DNA from: Robiginitalea sp.
GTDB taxonomy: Bacteria; Bacteroidota; Bacteroidia; Flavobacteriales; Flavobacteriaceae
NCBI GenBank assembly: GCA_024638915.1
Contig: JAHEJJ010000006.1
Span: forward strand, 1-64,000
DNA: 64,000 bases
Direction of reading: 5' to 3'
Within the stretch, counting starts at the first letter, position 1. The number at the start of each line of letters is the position of its first letter. Below, piece after piece: positions 1 to 9,153 of this stretch. The notes beneath the pieces were generated by a model. The model was not told where the DNA came from. It worked only from the letters and a program-made list of their open reading frames with translations, and searched no databases. A program made the translations under genes and the position numbers.

Positions 1-518
1 CCTATTTGACCAATGCCCTGTTAAAGATTTCCGACGAATTGGATGAGGAATTCAAGGCCCTTAACGATAAGGAAAGTGAAATTCGCCAGGACCGGATTCA
101 TTCCCTGACCAAAGAAGTTCCCCCATTACCGGATTTTAGTTATTTCCACCATTCTTTTCAAGCCGTACCGGGAGTACCCGGAGGCAATCTGCGGGCCGCC
201 TATTTTTTGGCTTATAACGAAGAGAATTATGAATATATCCCTTTAAGCCAATGCCTGGCAGCCATGCAAAAAGGCAAGACATTAGTAGCCTCTACCTTTG
301 TAATTCCATATCCGCCGGGATTTCCGGTTCTCGTCCCAGGCCAGGTAGTAAGCAAGGAGATCATCAATTTCCTGACCGTCCTTGATGTCAGTGAAATTCA
401 TGGTTACCGTTCCGATTTGGGCCTTAGGGTTTTCAAGGAAAATGTTTTGGATAGACAAAAGACCACGACGGCCATAGGAGCTATGACCGCAGGAATGCGA
501 AAAAAAGTAATTCAATAA
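1..518 (+). CDS. Orn/Lys/Arg decarboxylase, C-terminal fragment (cut by window edge)
   Basis: C-terminal part of a PLP-dependent basic amino acid decarboxylase of the Orn/Lys/Arg family, which would turn arginine, ornithine or lysine into the corresponding polyamine precursor in the cytoplasm. The frame stays open to the left edge, so the start and the PLP-lysine domain are outside. The visible ~170 residues contain the Pro/Gly-rich run VIPYPPGFPVLVPGQ typical of this family's C-terminal domain and end at TAA 516-518. It sits 21 bp before an ATP-grasp gene on the same strand, so the two are probably co-transcribed. The substrate cannot be told from this piece. Confidence 0.85.
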   Translation, partial: YLTNALLKISDELDEEFKALNDKESEIRQDRIHSLTKEVPPLPDFSYFHHSFQAVPGVPGGNLRAAYFLAYNEENYEYIPLSQCLAAMQKGKTLVASTFVIPYPPGFPVLVPGQVVSKEIINFLTVLDVSEIHGYRSDLGLRVFKENVLDRQKTTTAIGAMTAGMRKKVIQ

Positions 519-539
519 TCAGAACAAAATATACAATAT

Positions 540-2078
540 ATGAGCGCTAAAAAGACAACTACGAGAAAGAGGGCAACCAAGCCTGCAAGTAAAAAAACAA
601 CGCGGGTCAAAAAAGACACCACAATCAATATGCTTAACGGGGTCCCTGATATAAGGCGGTTCTTCTACAAAAACGAAGTTCCCCTGTATTTTATCAGCGC
701 TACCAATTTTAATATGTTGGGTGCGGATGAATGGATCAAGGGATTTAAGTTTATTTGTTATATCGAATGTTTTGATGGCCAACATCCCAATGTTTTTTCG
801 CCCAAGGAGGAAATTCCCCATGATGAGTTTACAGGCATTGAGGATATCAACAATTATCTTCTTCAGCATCCTGAGGTGCAGGACTACCTGAAAACCAGGA
901 AAAAAGGTAGAAATACAGGTAAGGCCATGTTTTTAATGTTCGATGAACAAACCGAAAAACTTGCCAGGAAACTTGGGCTGGAAATCATGTTTCCCAGCGC
1001 AAAGATGCGCACATTCATGGATAACAAGGTCAACACCAATCGCATCGCAGAAAAAGCCGGGGTACCCTGTGTTCCTTATGTGCTCTCTTCCGTTAAGGAT
1101 TACAAACATTTGAGAAAAGTTTCCGAATCGCTGGGAAACGACCTGGTCATACAAACCCCATTTGGTGATTCTGGCCACACCACTTTTTTTATTTCCAATG
1201 AAGAGGATTTCAAAAAACATGAAGAAGAAATAGTAAAGGAGAAGGAAGTCAAAATAATGAAACGCATCAATTGCAGGGGTTCAGCCATTGAGGCATGTGT
1301 TACCAGACATGGTACTATTGTTGCTCCATTGATGACAGAGTTGGTAGGTTTCCAGGAACTTACACCCTATAAAGGGGGTTGGTGTGGTAATGAAATCTAT
1401 CCGGATGCCTTTAGTCCGGAGTTAAGAAAGAAAGCCACAAAATTCACCCAAATGTTTGGCAATCAACTAAGAGAGGAAGGCTACAAAGGTTACTTTGAAT
1501 TGGATTTCCTGATAGACCAGGACAACGGTGAAATTTATCTGGGGGAATTGAATCCAAGGGTCACAGGTGCAAGTTCAATTACCAACCACGCTGTTTTTGC
1601 ACTTGCCGACGCTCCTCTTTTTGTTTTCCATATTTTGGAATGGATGGATGTTGATTACAAATTGAGCGTAAAATCTATAAACGATCGCTGGGCCCGACAG
1701 GAAAATATTGACGGATGGAGCCAATTAATCATCAAACATACTGAAGATACCATTGAATATGTCTCAGAAGCCCCAAAATCGGGAATTTATAAAATGTTCG
1801 ATAACGGTCATATTCGATTTGACCGGATGGATACTCACCGAAGAGCCGTAGAGACTGAAAGTGAGGCGTTTTTCCTGAATATTTCAAAGCAAGGAGATTA
1901 TTTGTACGAAGGAGCAGACATGGGTATTTTGGTTTCCAGGGGCCGAATGATGACCAATAATTTTAAGCTGAATGAGCGAGCAAAAAAATGGATCCAAGCC
2001 ATACGTGGAAAATACGTATCCCAAATAGTCGAAGACAAACGGAAAAAGATGGAGCTTACGGGTAGTCTAACCAAGTAG
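540..2078 (+). CDS. ATP-grasp ligase (biotin-carboxylase-like)
   Basis: 512-residue protein with an ATP-grasp fold. Seen: a Lys/Arg/Thr-rich N-terminal tail (residues 1-27), a pre-ATP-grasp region, a nucleotide-binding loop QTPFGDSGHTTF (205-216), and the Mg/ATP-binding cluster Glu320, Glu336, Asn338 and Arg340 in YLGELNPRVTGAS. Databases often label such proteins biotin carboxylase, but there is no biotin acceptor domain here or nearby. It more likely joins a carboxylate to an amine or another nucleophile through an acyl phosphate. It lies between a basic amino acid decarboxylase and, after one unknown gene, an aldehyde dehydrogenase, which suggests a substrate related to amino acids or polyamines. 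That substrate is inference only. Confidence 0.8.
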   Translation: MSAKKTTTRKRATKPASKKTTRVKKDTTINMLNGVPDIRRFFYKNEVPLYFISATNFNMLGADEWIKGFKFICYIECFDGQHPNVFSPKEEIPHDEFTGIEDINNYLLQHPEVQDYLKTRKKGRNTGKAMFLMFDEQTEKLARKLGLEIMFPSAKMRTFMDNKVNTNRIAEKAGVPCVPYVLSSVKDYKHLRKVSESLGNDLVIQTPFGDSGHTTFFISNEEDFKKHEEEIVKEKEVKIMKRINCRGSAIEACVTRHGTIVAPLMTELVGFQELTPYKGGWCGNEIYPDAFSPELRKKATKFTQMFGNQLREEGYKGYFELDFLIDQDNGEIYLGELNPRVTGASSITNHAVFALADAPLFVFHILEWMDVDYKLSVKSINDRWARQENIDGWSQLIIKHTEDTIEYVSEAPKSGIYKMFDNGHIRFDRMDTHRRAVETESEAFFLNISKQGDYLYEGADMGILVSRGRMMTNNFKLNERAKKWIQAIRGKYVSQIVEDKRKKMELTGSLTK

Positions 2079-2087
2079 CCGCAAAAA

Positions 2088-2795
2088 ATGCCCAATTTTA
2101 AGTATGCCGCAGAGGTATTGGAATTGAAGGAAATTCATGAAATGCCGGGTGCATGGACACCTGACGATTATTTGGGTTTGTTAAATCATATTGAATACGA
2201 TGATCCGACGGCCATCGATGCCATCCCTCAGGAAGAATTACAGGAAATGGCCTGTATGGCACTTTCGGATTTCACCTTGGAAGATGCCGCAGTAAAGGTT
2301 TTGGAATTTCGTCTCGGTGAAACCCTGAATAAAGGTCAACGCCAAAATCTTGCAGAAGAATTCAAGGAAGAACGCCTCTGGGAAGAGTATTCTGATATTG
2401 CACTCCATGAAGAGTTATTCAATATTGCATGTGTGCTCTATTGGACCTTTCCAAGGCAGTTTTCAACCCCTGATATTGCCCGACTGAAGGTCATCGTCAG
2501 ATCCTTGAATAAAGATTCCATGGTCAATTTGCTTAAGCCAACAGAATCTTTCCTTACCCGATTGTTGAACGATGGGATGGACGGACACAACATTATCCGT
2601 AGGTTATTCGCAGATAATATAAAATCCAATAGTTTCCCTGAATCGGAGCATATTATCTGGAAATTTGAGGAATCCGGCTTCTCGGCAGAAAATACTTCCA
2701 GTACTTTTACCATCTACACCTCATGCAACTGGGTAGATGGACTTAAAAGAGTAAAAGATTATGAATCAACAGCCTTCGCAGACGGACAATTATAA
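2088..2795 (+). CDS. Conserved hypothetical protein of the ATP-grasp operon
   Basis: 235 residues, soluble, acidic, with no signal peptide or membrane segment. I do not recognise a named domain. It begins 9 bp after the ATP-grasp stop and ends 5 bp before the aldehyde dehydrogenase, so it is tightly embedded in the operon and likely works in the same pathway. The middle (about residues 75-130) is rich in Glu and looks helical, with a short hydrophobic stretch FNIACVLYWTFP. The C-terminus has TSCNWVDGLKRVKDYES, including the only Cys-Asn-Trp motif. No catalytic signature can be assigned. Confidence 0.75.
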   Translation: MPNFKYAAEVLELKEIHEMPGAWTPDDYLGLLNHIEYDDPTAIDAIPQEELQEMACMALSDFTLEDAAVKVLEFRLGETLNKGQRQNLAEEFKEERLWEEYSDIALHEELFNIACVLYWTFPRQFSTPDIARLKVIVRSLNKDSMVNLLKPTESFLTRLLNDGMDGHNIIRRLFADNIKSNSFPESEHIIWKFEESGFSAENTSSTFTIYTSCNWVDGLKRVKDYESTAFADGQL

Positions 2796-2800
2796 ATAAT

Positions 2801-4162
2801 ATGGAATTCAAAAGTATCAACCCCTACAATGGTCAACAGCTTGGCCTATACACATCACTAACGCAAAAGGAACTGGTTGAGAAGCTCAACAGAAGTCGGC
2901 AAGGCTTTGAATCCTGGCGAAAAGTGTCCCTTGCCGAACGCTGTAACCTCATTAAAAAAGCGGGTCAGGTACTTCTGGACAATGTGGAGGAATATGCCAG
3001 TATGATTACTTTGGAAATGGGAAAGCCCATCTCCGAATCCAGGTCAGAGATAAACAAATGTGCCTGGGTCTGTGATTACTATGCGGAAAACGCCGAAACT
3101 TTTCTGGCGAATGAAACCATCGTCACCGATGCCTCCCAAAGTTTCGTCAGGCATGATCCCATAGGGAGCGTTCTGGCTATTATGCCCTGGAACTTTCCGT
3201 TCTGGCAAGTTTTCAGATATGCGGCGCCAACCCTCACGGCCGGGAACACCGGATTGCTGAAACACGCCCCGAACGTATTCGGATGTGCCCAGAAAATAGA
3301 AGAAGTATTTATAAAAGCAGGATTTCCCGGAGATGTTTTCCAAAACCTGATTATACATCACGATCATACAGAAAAAATTATAGCCCACGATGCCGTGCGC
3401 GCCGTTACCCTCACAGGTAGTGAACGGGCCGGTGCTGCGGTAGCGGAAATTGCGGGGAAATACATTAAAAAAACAGTATTGGAACTCGGAGGCAATAATG
3501 CCTATATCGTGTGGGATGATGCAGACATCGATAAGGCGGTAAAAACCGCGGTTACCGCACGTATGTTAAACTGTGGACAAAGTTGTATCGCAGCAAAACG
3601 CTTTATTTTAATGGAGGAAATTTACGATGATTTTGTCTCTAAATTCACTGAGGCGGTAAATGCCCTAAAATCTGGTGACCCAATGGATGAAGGGACAAAT
3701 ATCGGTCCACTGGCGCGAAAGGATTTAGCAGATCAGCTCCATAGCCAGGTCGGGCAGTCTCTTAAGCAGGGTGCCGATTTATTGCTTGGAGGCAATCAGA
3801 ATGGTTGTTATCATGAGCCTACAATTCTCGGCAATGTAAAACCGGGAATGCCCGCATTTGACGAGGAGACCTTTGGACCCCTTGCAGCTATGATCAAGGC
3901 AAAAGATATCCCACACGCATTTGCGCTATCGGAACAATCCAAATACGGACTTGGGGTAACGGTGTGTACCAGGAACACGGAAAAGGCTATTAAATGGGCC
4001 CATAGTGTTAGCGATGGCGCCTACTTTGTAAATGAACTGGTAAAATCTGACCCCAGGCTACCGTTCGGGGGAACCAAAAATTCCGGATATGGACGTGAAC
4101 TGGCCAGGGATGGCATACTGGAGTTTGTGAATAGAAAAACCGTTTATGTACATAATCACTAA
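2801..4162 (+). CDS. NAD(P)-dependent aldehyde dehydrogenase, succinate-semialdehyde type
   Basis: 453-residue aldehyde dehydrogenase, length typical for the short SSADH-like branch. The key residues are all present: Asn131 in PWNFPFW, Lys154, Glu228 in LELGGNN and the catalytic nucleophile Cys262 in GQSC. The C-terminal [14 protein letters not shown] is the family's substrate-tunnel and hinge signature. It oxidises an aldehyde, probably a semialdehyde, to the acid. Last gene of the operon with decarboxylase and ATP-grasp ligase, a layout compatible with polyamine or 4-aminobutyrate catabolism, although no aminotransferase is visible beside it. A terminator follows at 4353-4380. Confidence 0.9.
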   Translation: MEFKSINPYNGQQLGLYTSLTQKELVEKLNRSRQGFESWRKVSLAERCNLIKKAGQVLLDNVEEYASMITLEMGKPISESRSEINKCAWVCDYYAENAETFLANETIVTDASQSFVRHDPIGSVLAIMPWNFPFWQVFRYAAPTLTAGNTGLLKHAPNVFGCAQKIEEVFIKAGFPGDVFQNLIIHHDHTEKIIAHDAVRAVTLTGSERAGAAVAEIAGKYIKKTVLELGGNNAYIVWDDADIDKAVKTAVTARMLNCGQSCIAAKRFILMEEIYDDFVSKFTEAVNALKSGDPMDEGTNIGPLARKDLADQLHSQVGQSLKQGADLLLGGNQNGCYHEPTILGNVKPGMPAFDEETFGPLAAMIKAKDIPHAFALSEQSKYGLGVTVCTRNTEKAIKWAHSVSDGAYFVNELVKSDPRLPFGGTKNSGYGRELARDGILEFVNRKTVYVHNH

Positions 4163-4352
4163 CGAGGCCTTAGGCTTATTTGCAGCCTTCTTAGCCTTGC
4201 TACTGTGATGAAGTAGGTTTACGAACGTGGAGAGAGCCAACCTCAGCTCTGATTGTTTCAATTTCGAAGTTCAGCGTCCTAAGGTGTTCGTCTTGAGCAG
4301 CGATGGACCAAACCGCGATCGAGTTATAAGTGAAGGATAAATTCATAACAAG

Positions 4353-4380
4353 AAAAGGCACCCATTCAGGTGCCCTTTAT
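4353..4380. terminator. Intrinsic terminator between convergent genes
   Basis: GGCACC (4357-4362) pairs with GGTGCC (4369-4374) around a 6-nt loop, flanked by AAAA on the left and CTTT on the right. It lies between the end of the aldehyde dehydrogenase (+) and the end of the hypothetical gene (-), so it can serve both strands. The T-run is short. Confidence 0.7.
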
Positions 4381-4408
4381 TCAAAACTACTTTAATCGAT
4401 TAAGTTGG

Positions 4409-4963
4409 TTAACAGTTAACCAATTTGCCTGCTTGTGGTTTTGATTTATTAAAAATATTTTTTAATGATCGGAAATAACTTTTCAGGCTAAAGGGTTCAA
4501 AGTCGAATCGCATTCTAACCTGAAGCTCTTCATTACCTTCTGTTTGCAAGCCGCCCCAGATTTCGAAATCCATATGATTTAAATGAAAAATATCTTCTTT
4601 GCTCCAATTATCATATATAAAACTATTTCCTGTATTGCACAAATAGAATCTGAAAGTGGTATATGAACCTTTCTTGAGTTTAAGTGTATTTATGATATTG
4701 ACTAAAAATTCTGTGTCTACCCCTTTTGAGTTCAATTCAACCCGATTTGGGAAACCACTCTGGAAATATTCATTTCCTTTTTTATCGAATATCGAGAACC
4801 TAATTACACTAAGCATTATTTTCGCTACGCCAATTTCTTTTGCCTTACTATTATTCAGGACCAACTCCATGGCATCATTTTCTGATCGATCCCATAACTC
4901 CGTCATATTGAAAGTGAAGGGATTTGTATGAAACATTGTTGGATAATAAGTCAATTTACTCAT
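4409..4963 (-). CDS. Hypothetical protein, AT-rich orphan
   Basis: 184 residues, no signal peptide, no membrane segment and no domain I recognise. It starts MSKLTYYPTMFHTNPF and has alternating hydrophobic and polar stretches that suggest a beta-sandwich-like fold (for example MLSVIRFSIFDKKGNEY and TTFRFYLCNTGN). Its base composition is clearly more AT-rich than the neighbours and it is isolated by about 250 and 310 bp of non-coding DNA on its two sides, which fits late acquisition. It is convergent with the aldehyde dehydrogenase. Function unknown. Confidence 0.6.
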   Translation of the reverse strand: MSKLTYYPTMFHTNPFTFNMTELWDRSENDAMELVLNNSKAKEIGVAKIMLSVIRFSIFDKKGNEYFQSGFPNRVELNSKGVDTEFLVNIINTLKLKKGSYTTFRFYLCNTGNSFIYDNWSKEDIFHLNHMDFEIWGGLQTEGNEELQVRMRFDFEPFSLKSYFRSLKNIFNKSKPQAGKLVNC

Positions 4964-5274
4964 AATAGCATTTTTTTAAAATGTAAAGCAAAATTCCGCG
5001 CTTTTTGGCTTCCGTAAAACAAGGATTTTATCCAAATTCTATGCTATTTTAACATTTATAGCTGTATTTAATATATTATTAGGAAAATATACTACATCCA
5101 TCTACTAAATATTATCTGATTATGCAACGCAGCTCAATGGAGTCAGCCCCAACCTTTATTGATGTATGTAGTACATAGTTGCAGTATGCGGGAAGTTTTC
5201 TTTAGGATTTATTCCTGGCAATTGTCCGGACTACACTCTTGATCACTGCATCAAATCCCCATATATTTATCCGA
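4964..5274. other. Intergenic region without a gene
   Basis: 311 bp of AT-rich DNA between two minus-strand genes. I see no small gene with good coding character, no RNA gene and no clear repeat. It should hold the promoter of the hypothetical gene ending at 4409, but I could not pick a convincing -33/-7 pair. Confidence 0.5.
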
Positions 5275-6684
5275 CTATTTCCCTGGCAAGCTTCTGGTTA
5301 GCCACCCTCTTCTGTTAGCAGTAGCAATAGCATATGGGGTGATCCAAAACAACCCGAAAGTATAGAGTATGCTGTAAGAATACGCCCAGAACGACTCCGA
5401 GAGTTTGTACCTTCCGGCATAAAAGATCACCGGAAATGTAGAGAGGATCAGAATGCTAAACAGCGTTGAACTGAGGAATAACAATGGATTGGTGATCACA
5501 AAAAACAGCATAAAAAACAGAAATGGGAAACACATCAGGATGCGCGACATCTGACTTACGAACAATAATCGGGCACCGGATTTCGGCCCTTGCCTGAAAT
5601 CGGTGAATACATATTTGGCCATCTGGATATTTTCCCGAACATTGCTCCTGCCCCAGCGGGTGAACATTTTATGCAAACCACGGTAGTTTTCCGGTACATT
5701 GGTATAAGCATAGGCGTTTCTTTGGAAAAGCACATGGTAACCCTGCTTTAGGATCATATTGGTCATAGCCCGGTCTTCCCCGATATCTGAAGGTTGTCCC
5801 ATAAAGGTTTGATTGATCCATTGATCCAGACAATTAAAAACTGCTTCGCTGCGGTAGGCGGCCAAAGCTCCGGGAGTACACAAAACCGTATTCAAAGTGC
5901 TCTCCGCCGAACGTACAAATTCAAAACTTAAAACAAAACTAACGTCGAGCATCTTTGGTAACAACGCTTTCTTGTTGTTTAACACCCTGATATTTCCCGC
6001 AACTGCGCCGCACTCGGGGTTCGTCACAAACGGACTCATCATATTTCGCAGGGTATCTCTATCGACCTCAGAATCGCTGTCGACTGTTAAAAAAACAGAT
6101 CCCTTACCCAGGTTAAAACCCCGGTAGAGGGCATGCCTTTTGCCCATATTTTTGGGTTGCTGGTAAATCTCGACCCTGGCTCCCAATTCCTCTTTTGCTT
6201 TTTGCATCCATTGCCAGGTGTCGTCCTGACTCCCGTCGTCAATACTGATCAGCTGCATCTTTTCAGTCGGGTAGTCGCTTTTCGCTAAACTTTTTAAGGT
6301 AGACCAAACCTGCTTTCCTTCATTGTAGGCCGGAACGATGATCGTACAACTGGGTAGATCTTCATCACTAACCGACAGAATCGGTTTGTATCGGAAGAAC
6401 CGATATAATAGAAACAGAAAAAAGAACGCCTTGAACAAAAAGAAAGCCACAGAAACCATGAGGAATGCCAAACCTAAGGTAGAATTTACGCGGCTGATAT
6501 GATATTGTTCAAAATCGTGCTGTAAAACATTGATCATCTGGATCGCCCCCAGCATCAAAACAAGTGTACTGCCCTGAACGAAAACCTGCCAGGCATTCGC
6601 CCTGTTAAAAAAGGCCTTTATTTTTTCTAATAGTATTCGAAAAGTGAAGGAATTGCTTGGAATAGTTGGGTGCGAAAATCTCAT
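5275..6684 (-). CDS. Processive family 2 glycosyltransferase, membrane-bound
   Basis: 469-residue inner-membrane GT2 enzyme resembling hyaluronan, chitin or poly-N-acetylglucosamine synthases. Seen: two N-terminal membrane segments (about residues 35-55 and 70-97), the cytoplasmic GT-A domain starting TIIVPAYNEG, the SIDDGSQDDT nucleotide-binding stretch, the DSDSE metal site, the catalytic GEDRAMT, the RWGRS acceptor motif of processive enzymes, and three to four C-terminal membrane segments. It would polymerise a UDP- or GDP-sugar and export the chain. There is no partner deacetylase or outer-membrane exporter next to it, so the polymer is unknown. Monocistronic on the minus strand. Confidence 0.88.
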   Translation of the reverse strand: MRFSHPTIPSNSFTFRILLEKIKAFFNRANAWQVFVQGSTLVLMLGAIQMINVLQHDFEQYHISRVNSTLGLAFLMVSVAFFLFKAFFFLFLLYRFFRYKPILSVSDEDLPSCTIIVPAYNEGKQVWSTLKSLAKSDYPTEKMQLISIDDGSQDDTWQWMQKAKEELGARVEIYQQPKNMGKRHALYRGFNLGKGSVFLTVDSDSEVDRDTLRNMMSPFVTNPECGAVAGNIRVLNNKKALLPKMLDVSFVLSFEFVRSAESTLNTVLCTPGALAAYRSEAVFNCLDQWINQTFMGQPSDIGEDRAMTNMILKQGYHVLFQRNAYAYTNVPENYRGLHKMFTRWGRSNVRENIQMAKYVFTDFRQGPKSGARLLFVSQMSRILMCFPFLFFMLFFVITNPLLFLSSTLFSILILSTFPVIFYAGRYKLSESFWAYSYSILYTFGLFWITPYAIATANRRGWLTRSLPGK

Positions 6685-6830
6685 TAATAAGTTTCAATTT
6701 AGGGTGAACAGTTCTTGTCACTCTATCTTATACGGTAGAACCTTCCTTTCAGATGACGCCTTGCCAAACATTAACATAAATTTCATTATAGGGATGTTCT
6801 TTTAAAAAAATATCCTGGTAAATAGCTTTC

Positions 6831-6911
6831 ATGAATTACGAACTGATGGATCAATTATTCTGCTTTTTATCCTTAGCGGTTTTTATCGGTTGCAGATCAA
6901 CCAACACATAA
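6831..6911 (+). other. Out-of-frame lipoprotein signal peptide before the metallo-beta-lactamase gene
   Basis: ATG 6831 opens a frame reading MNYELMDQLFCFLSLAVFIG followed by Cys-Arg-Ser-Thr-Asn-Thr and TAA 6909-6911. This is a convincing signal peptide with a lipobox (VFIG-C). It ends 1 bp before the TTG at 6913 that opens the enzyme frame, which is shifted by +1. The frame of the enzyme is closed upstream by TAG 6874-6876. The simplest reading is one extra base (or two lost) somewhere in about 6890-6912, either a natural frameshift or a base-calling error. Confidence 0.6.
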
Positions 6912-6912
6912 A

Positions 6913-7581
6913 TTGTCATGTAGCCTTCCAAAAACGTTGAAAATAGAAAGGGTTGGCGAAAATATTTTCAGGCATACCTCTTTTTTGGAGACCGAAGACT
7001 ACGGAAAGGTTTCATGTAACGGGATGCTTTTCTTTAACGGAGATGAAGCCATAGTCATTGACACCCCAACCAATGATATAGCATCCTCTGAATTGATTGG
7101 ATGGATCCAGAAGATTCAAAACAAGAAGATAAAAGCTGTTGTGGTTAACCATTTCCATGTCGACTGTCTTGGCGGATTATCGGAATTCCATAAGAACAAC
7201 ATCGCCTCCTATGCCAGCAACCGAACCATAGAACTTGCCGAACTGAACGATCAGGCCGTGCCAAAAAATGGATTTAAACGTAAAAATGAGTTTACAGTTG
7301 GTAATGAACTAGTTCTTGAGGAGTATCTTGGCCAGGGACACACAGGCGACAATATCGTTGGATATATCACCGCTGAAATGACTTTGTTTGTAGGGTGTTT
7401 GATCAAAACCATGGGTGCTGGAAAAGGAAACCTTTCAGACGCCAATACCGCTGAAGGGGCCAATACGGTTACAATAATAAAAAGCCGATTCCCCAAAGTA
7501 AGACATGTGGTTCACGGCCACGGAAAGCACGGTGGAGCAGAATTACTGGACTATACCATCGGGCTGTTTGAAAATAATTAA
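6913..7581 (+). CDS. Subclass B1 metallo-beta-lactamase family protein
   Basis: 222 residues in the only continuous frame, which opens at a TTG. All B1 zinc ligands are present: His80, His82 and Asp84 in NHFHVDCLGG, His143 in GQGHTGDN, Cys162 in FVGCLIK and His203 in VHGHG. Lys165, three residues after the Cys, corresponds to the substrate carboxylate-binding lysine of B1 enzymes. B1 enzymes act in the periplasm and need a signal peptide; here a lipoprotein signal sits just upstream in another frame (6831-6911), so the gene is either frameshifted or misassembled, and as drawn the protein would stay cytoplasmic. The likely activity is hydrolysis of a beta-lactam; other substrates are possible. 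Confidence 0.85.
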   Translation: MSCSLPKTLKIERVGENIFRHTSFLETEDYGKVSCNGMLFFNGDEAIVIDTPTNDIASSELIGWIQKIQNKKIKAVVVNHFHVDCLGGLSEFHKNNIASYASNRTIELAELNDQAVPKNGFKRKNEFTVGNELVLEEYLGQGHTGDNIVGYITAEMTLFVGCLIKTMGAGKGNLSDANTAEGANTVTIIKSRFPKVRHVVHGHGKHGGAELLDYTIGLFENN

Positions 7582-7607
7582 TCGCTTCGCCAAAAAGATC
7601 TTATATC

Positions 7608-8468
7608 CTAAGGAGCGTTTTTTAATTCGAGGAACGCCTTCTGCAATTTTTGGGTTACAGGGCCTGCTTGCCTTTCGAAAAACCTATATCCATCGACCTC
7701 TTTTATCGCCATGACCTGGGTACTCGTCCCGGTGAGAAAAGCCTCATCCATCTTATCGATTTCTTTTGATGGGATCCCTTCGAGTCGTACTTCCATACCA
7801 TGTTGCTTACAGAGTTCCAGAACAACCTGCCTGGTGATACCATCAAGGATAAGAGGGCCCCTAGGATGGGTGTAAACGATCCGGTCCTTTACAAAAAATA
7901 CATTGCAATGCGAAGCTTCGGTAATCTTTCCATCACGAATAAACAAGGTTTCATAGCAATCATTCTCCATAGCCAATTGATTGGCCATGACATTGCCGAG
8001 TAAAGAAGTCGACTTTATGTCGCAACGCGACCATCGGTAGTCTTCTATTGTCAAGACCGAAGCATGTGTTGTGTTGATGCCAGCTAAAGTTTTAGGCCAT
8101 GCATACATCATCAAAGTAGGCCGAATTTTTTGGGGATAGGAATGCTGACGCGGCGCCGTCCCACGGCTGACCTGCATGTATAAAAGACAGTCCTTCTCCG
8201 CAAGGCCTGAGGCCGCCAACAGCTCGGGGATCGCATTTTCCAGCTGGCTGATATCTGCTTTTATATGAATTTGGCCCAGGCACCATTTTAGTCGGGCTAA
8301 ATGTGCCTCCCTATAAAAAAATCGACCGTCGATACGCGCCATGACCTCATAGACTCCGTCACCGAAAATAAATCCCCTGTCGAAAACGGATATTTTGGCA
8401 TCGCCCGCGTCCAGGATTTCTCCATTCAGGAATACCTTAGCAGGATATTTATATTTTATCTGACTCAT
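7608..8468 (-). CDS. Class IV PLP aminotransferase (D-alanine / branched-chain type)
   Basis: 286-residue fold-type IV aminotransferase. Seen: N-terminal VFDRGFIFGDGVYE, the PLP-binding Lys152 in DIKSTSLLGN, and EASHCNVFFVKD plus LDGITR in the C-terminal half. The DIKS-LLGN context resembles D-amino-acid transaminases more than IlvE, so it may make D-glutamate/D-alanine or serve as a 4-amino-4-deoxychorismate lyase-like enzyme; the exact substrate is open. Convergent with the metallo-beta-lactamase gene, 26 bp apart, and not in an operon. Confidence 0.85.
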   Translation of the reverse strand: MSQIKYKYPAKVFLNGEILDAGDAKISVFDRGFIFGDGVYEVMARIDGRFFYREAHLARLKWCLGQIHIKADISQLENAIPELLAASGLAEKDCLLYMQVSRGTAPRQHSYPQKIRPTLMMYAWPKTLAGINTTHASVLTIEDYRWSRCDIKSTSLLGNVMANQLAMENDCYETLFIRDGKITEASHCNVFFVKDRIVYTHPRGPLILDGITRQVVLELCKQHGMEVRLEGIPSKEIDKMDEAFLTGTSTQVMAIKEVDGYRFFERQAGPVTQKLQKAFLELKNAP

Positions 8469-8574
8469 AATATTTGGGCATCACCTATTTAGACGCCTAT
8501 TAGCAAAGATGATATGTGACCGGCCGATCCAAATGCTGACAGGCCATATTGAGAGAACATGTATCTATTAATAA

Positions 8575-9153
8575 TTATGCTCTTTTTGTATTGGCCGCAA
8601 TCGCCGTCAGGGCCCTGCCCTGCTCGGCCAGGTATCTTGTACCGATAATAATGAGAAAACCATAAATGGGCATTAACACCACAAATAACAACCCACTTTG
8701 AAGAAAGTCATAATCCAATTGCCTGAGCAGATACCGTCCCTCATCACCCAGAAGCAAGGTGGTTAAAAGGGCCACAGTACCGCCTACAAAACCTATCCAG
8801 GTACCAAGCCATTCTCCAAAAGTCTGCACAAAATGAGATACCCCGGGCGTTGCCATATACTCATCCCCTTCAGTCGAGATCTTTTTGACCTTTTCCTTAC
8901 GATCCCACCAAAGTTGAAAACTGATCCAGGATGCGAAAGCAATGACCAACCAGGTGAGTATAAAAGCGATAACGAATTCCGGCGGTGCATCGAAGATTCT
9001 GCTATCGAAAGCTCTGTAGAGTACATCGAGGGGAACGATCAAATTGAGAATAGCCAACATGATGTAGAGCCAGCTAAAGGGTTTACGATAAAACTGTCCG
9101 CTGTCTATAAAAGACAAATACGGTTTGATAAAGGTAAAAAACTTGTTTTCCAT
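8575..9153 (-). CDS. Polytopic membrane protein, unknown
   Basis: About 192 residues from ATG 9153 (an upstream ATG at 9204 would add a 17-residue polar tail; 9153 places the start right before MENKFFTFIKPYL). Four predicted membrane segments: roughly WLYIMLAILNLIVPLDVLY, FVIAFILTWLVIAFASWISF, a Gly-rich GFVGGTVALLTTLLL and LLFVVLMPIYGFLIIIG. No catalytic motif and no family name I can give. Divergent from ppc, from which it is separated by about 300 bp. Confidence 0.7.
   Translation of the reverse strand: MENKFFTFIKPYLSFIDSGQFYRKPFSWLYIMLAILNLIVPLDVLYRAFDSRIFDAPPEFVIAFILTWLVIAFASWISFQLWWDRKEKVKKISTEGDEYMATPGVSHFVQTFGEWLGTWIGFVGGTVALLTTLLLGDEGRYLLRQLDYDFLQSGLLFVVLMPIYGFLIIIGTRYLAEQGRALTAIAANTKRA

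Noticed and set aside
540-2078. True biotin carboxylase subunit
   Set aside because: No biotin carboxyl carrier domain or acetyl-CoA carboxylase partner near it; neighbours point to amino acid chemistry.
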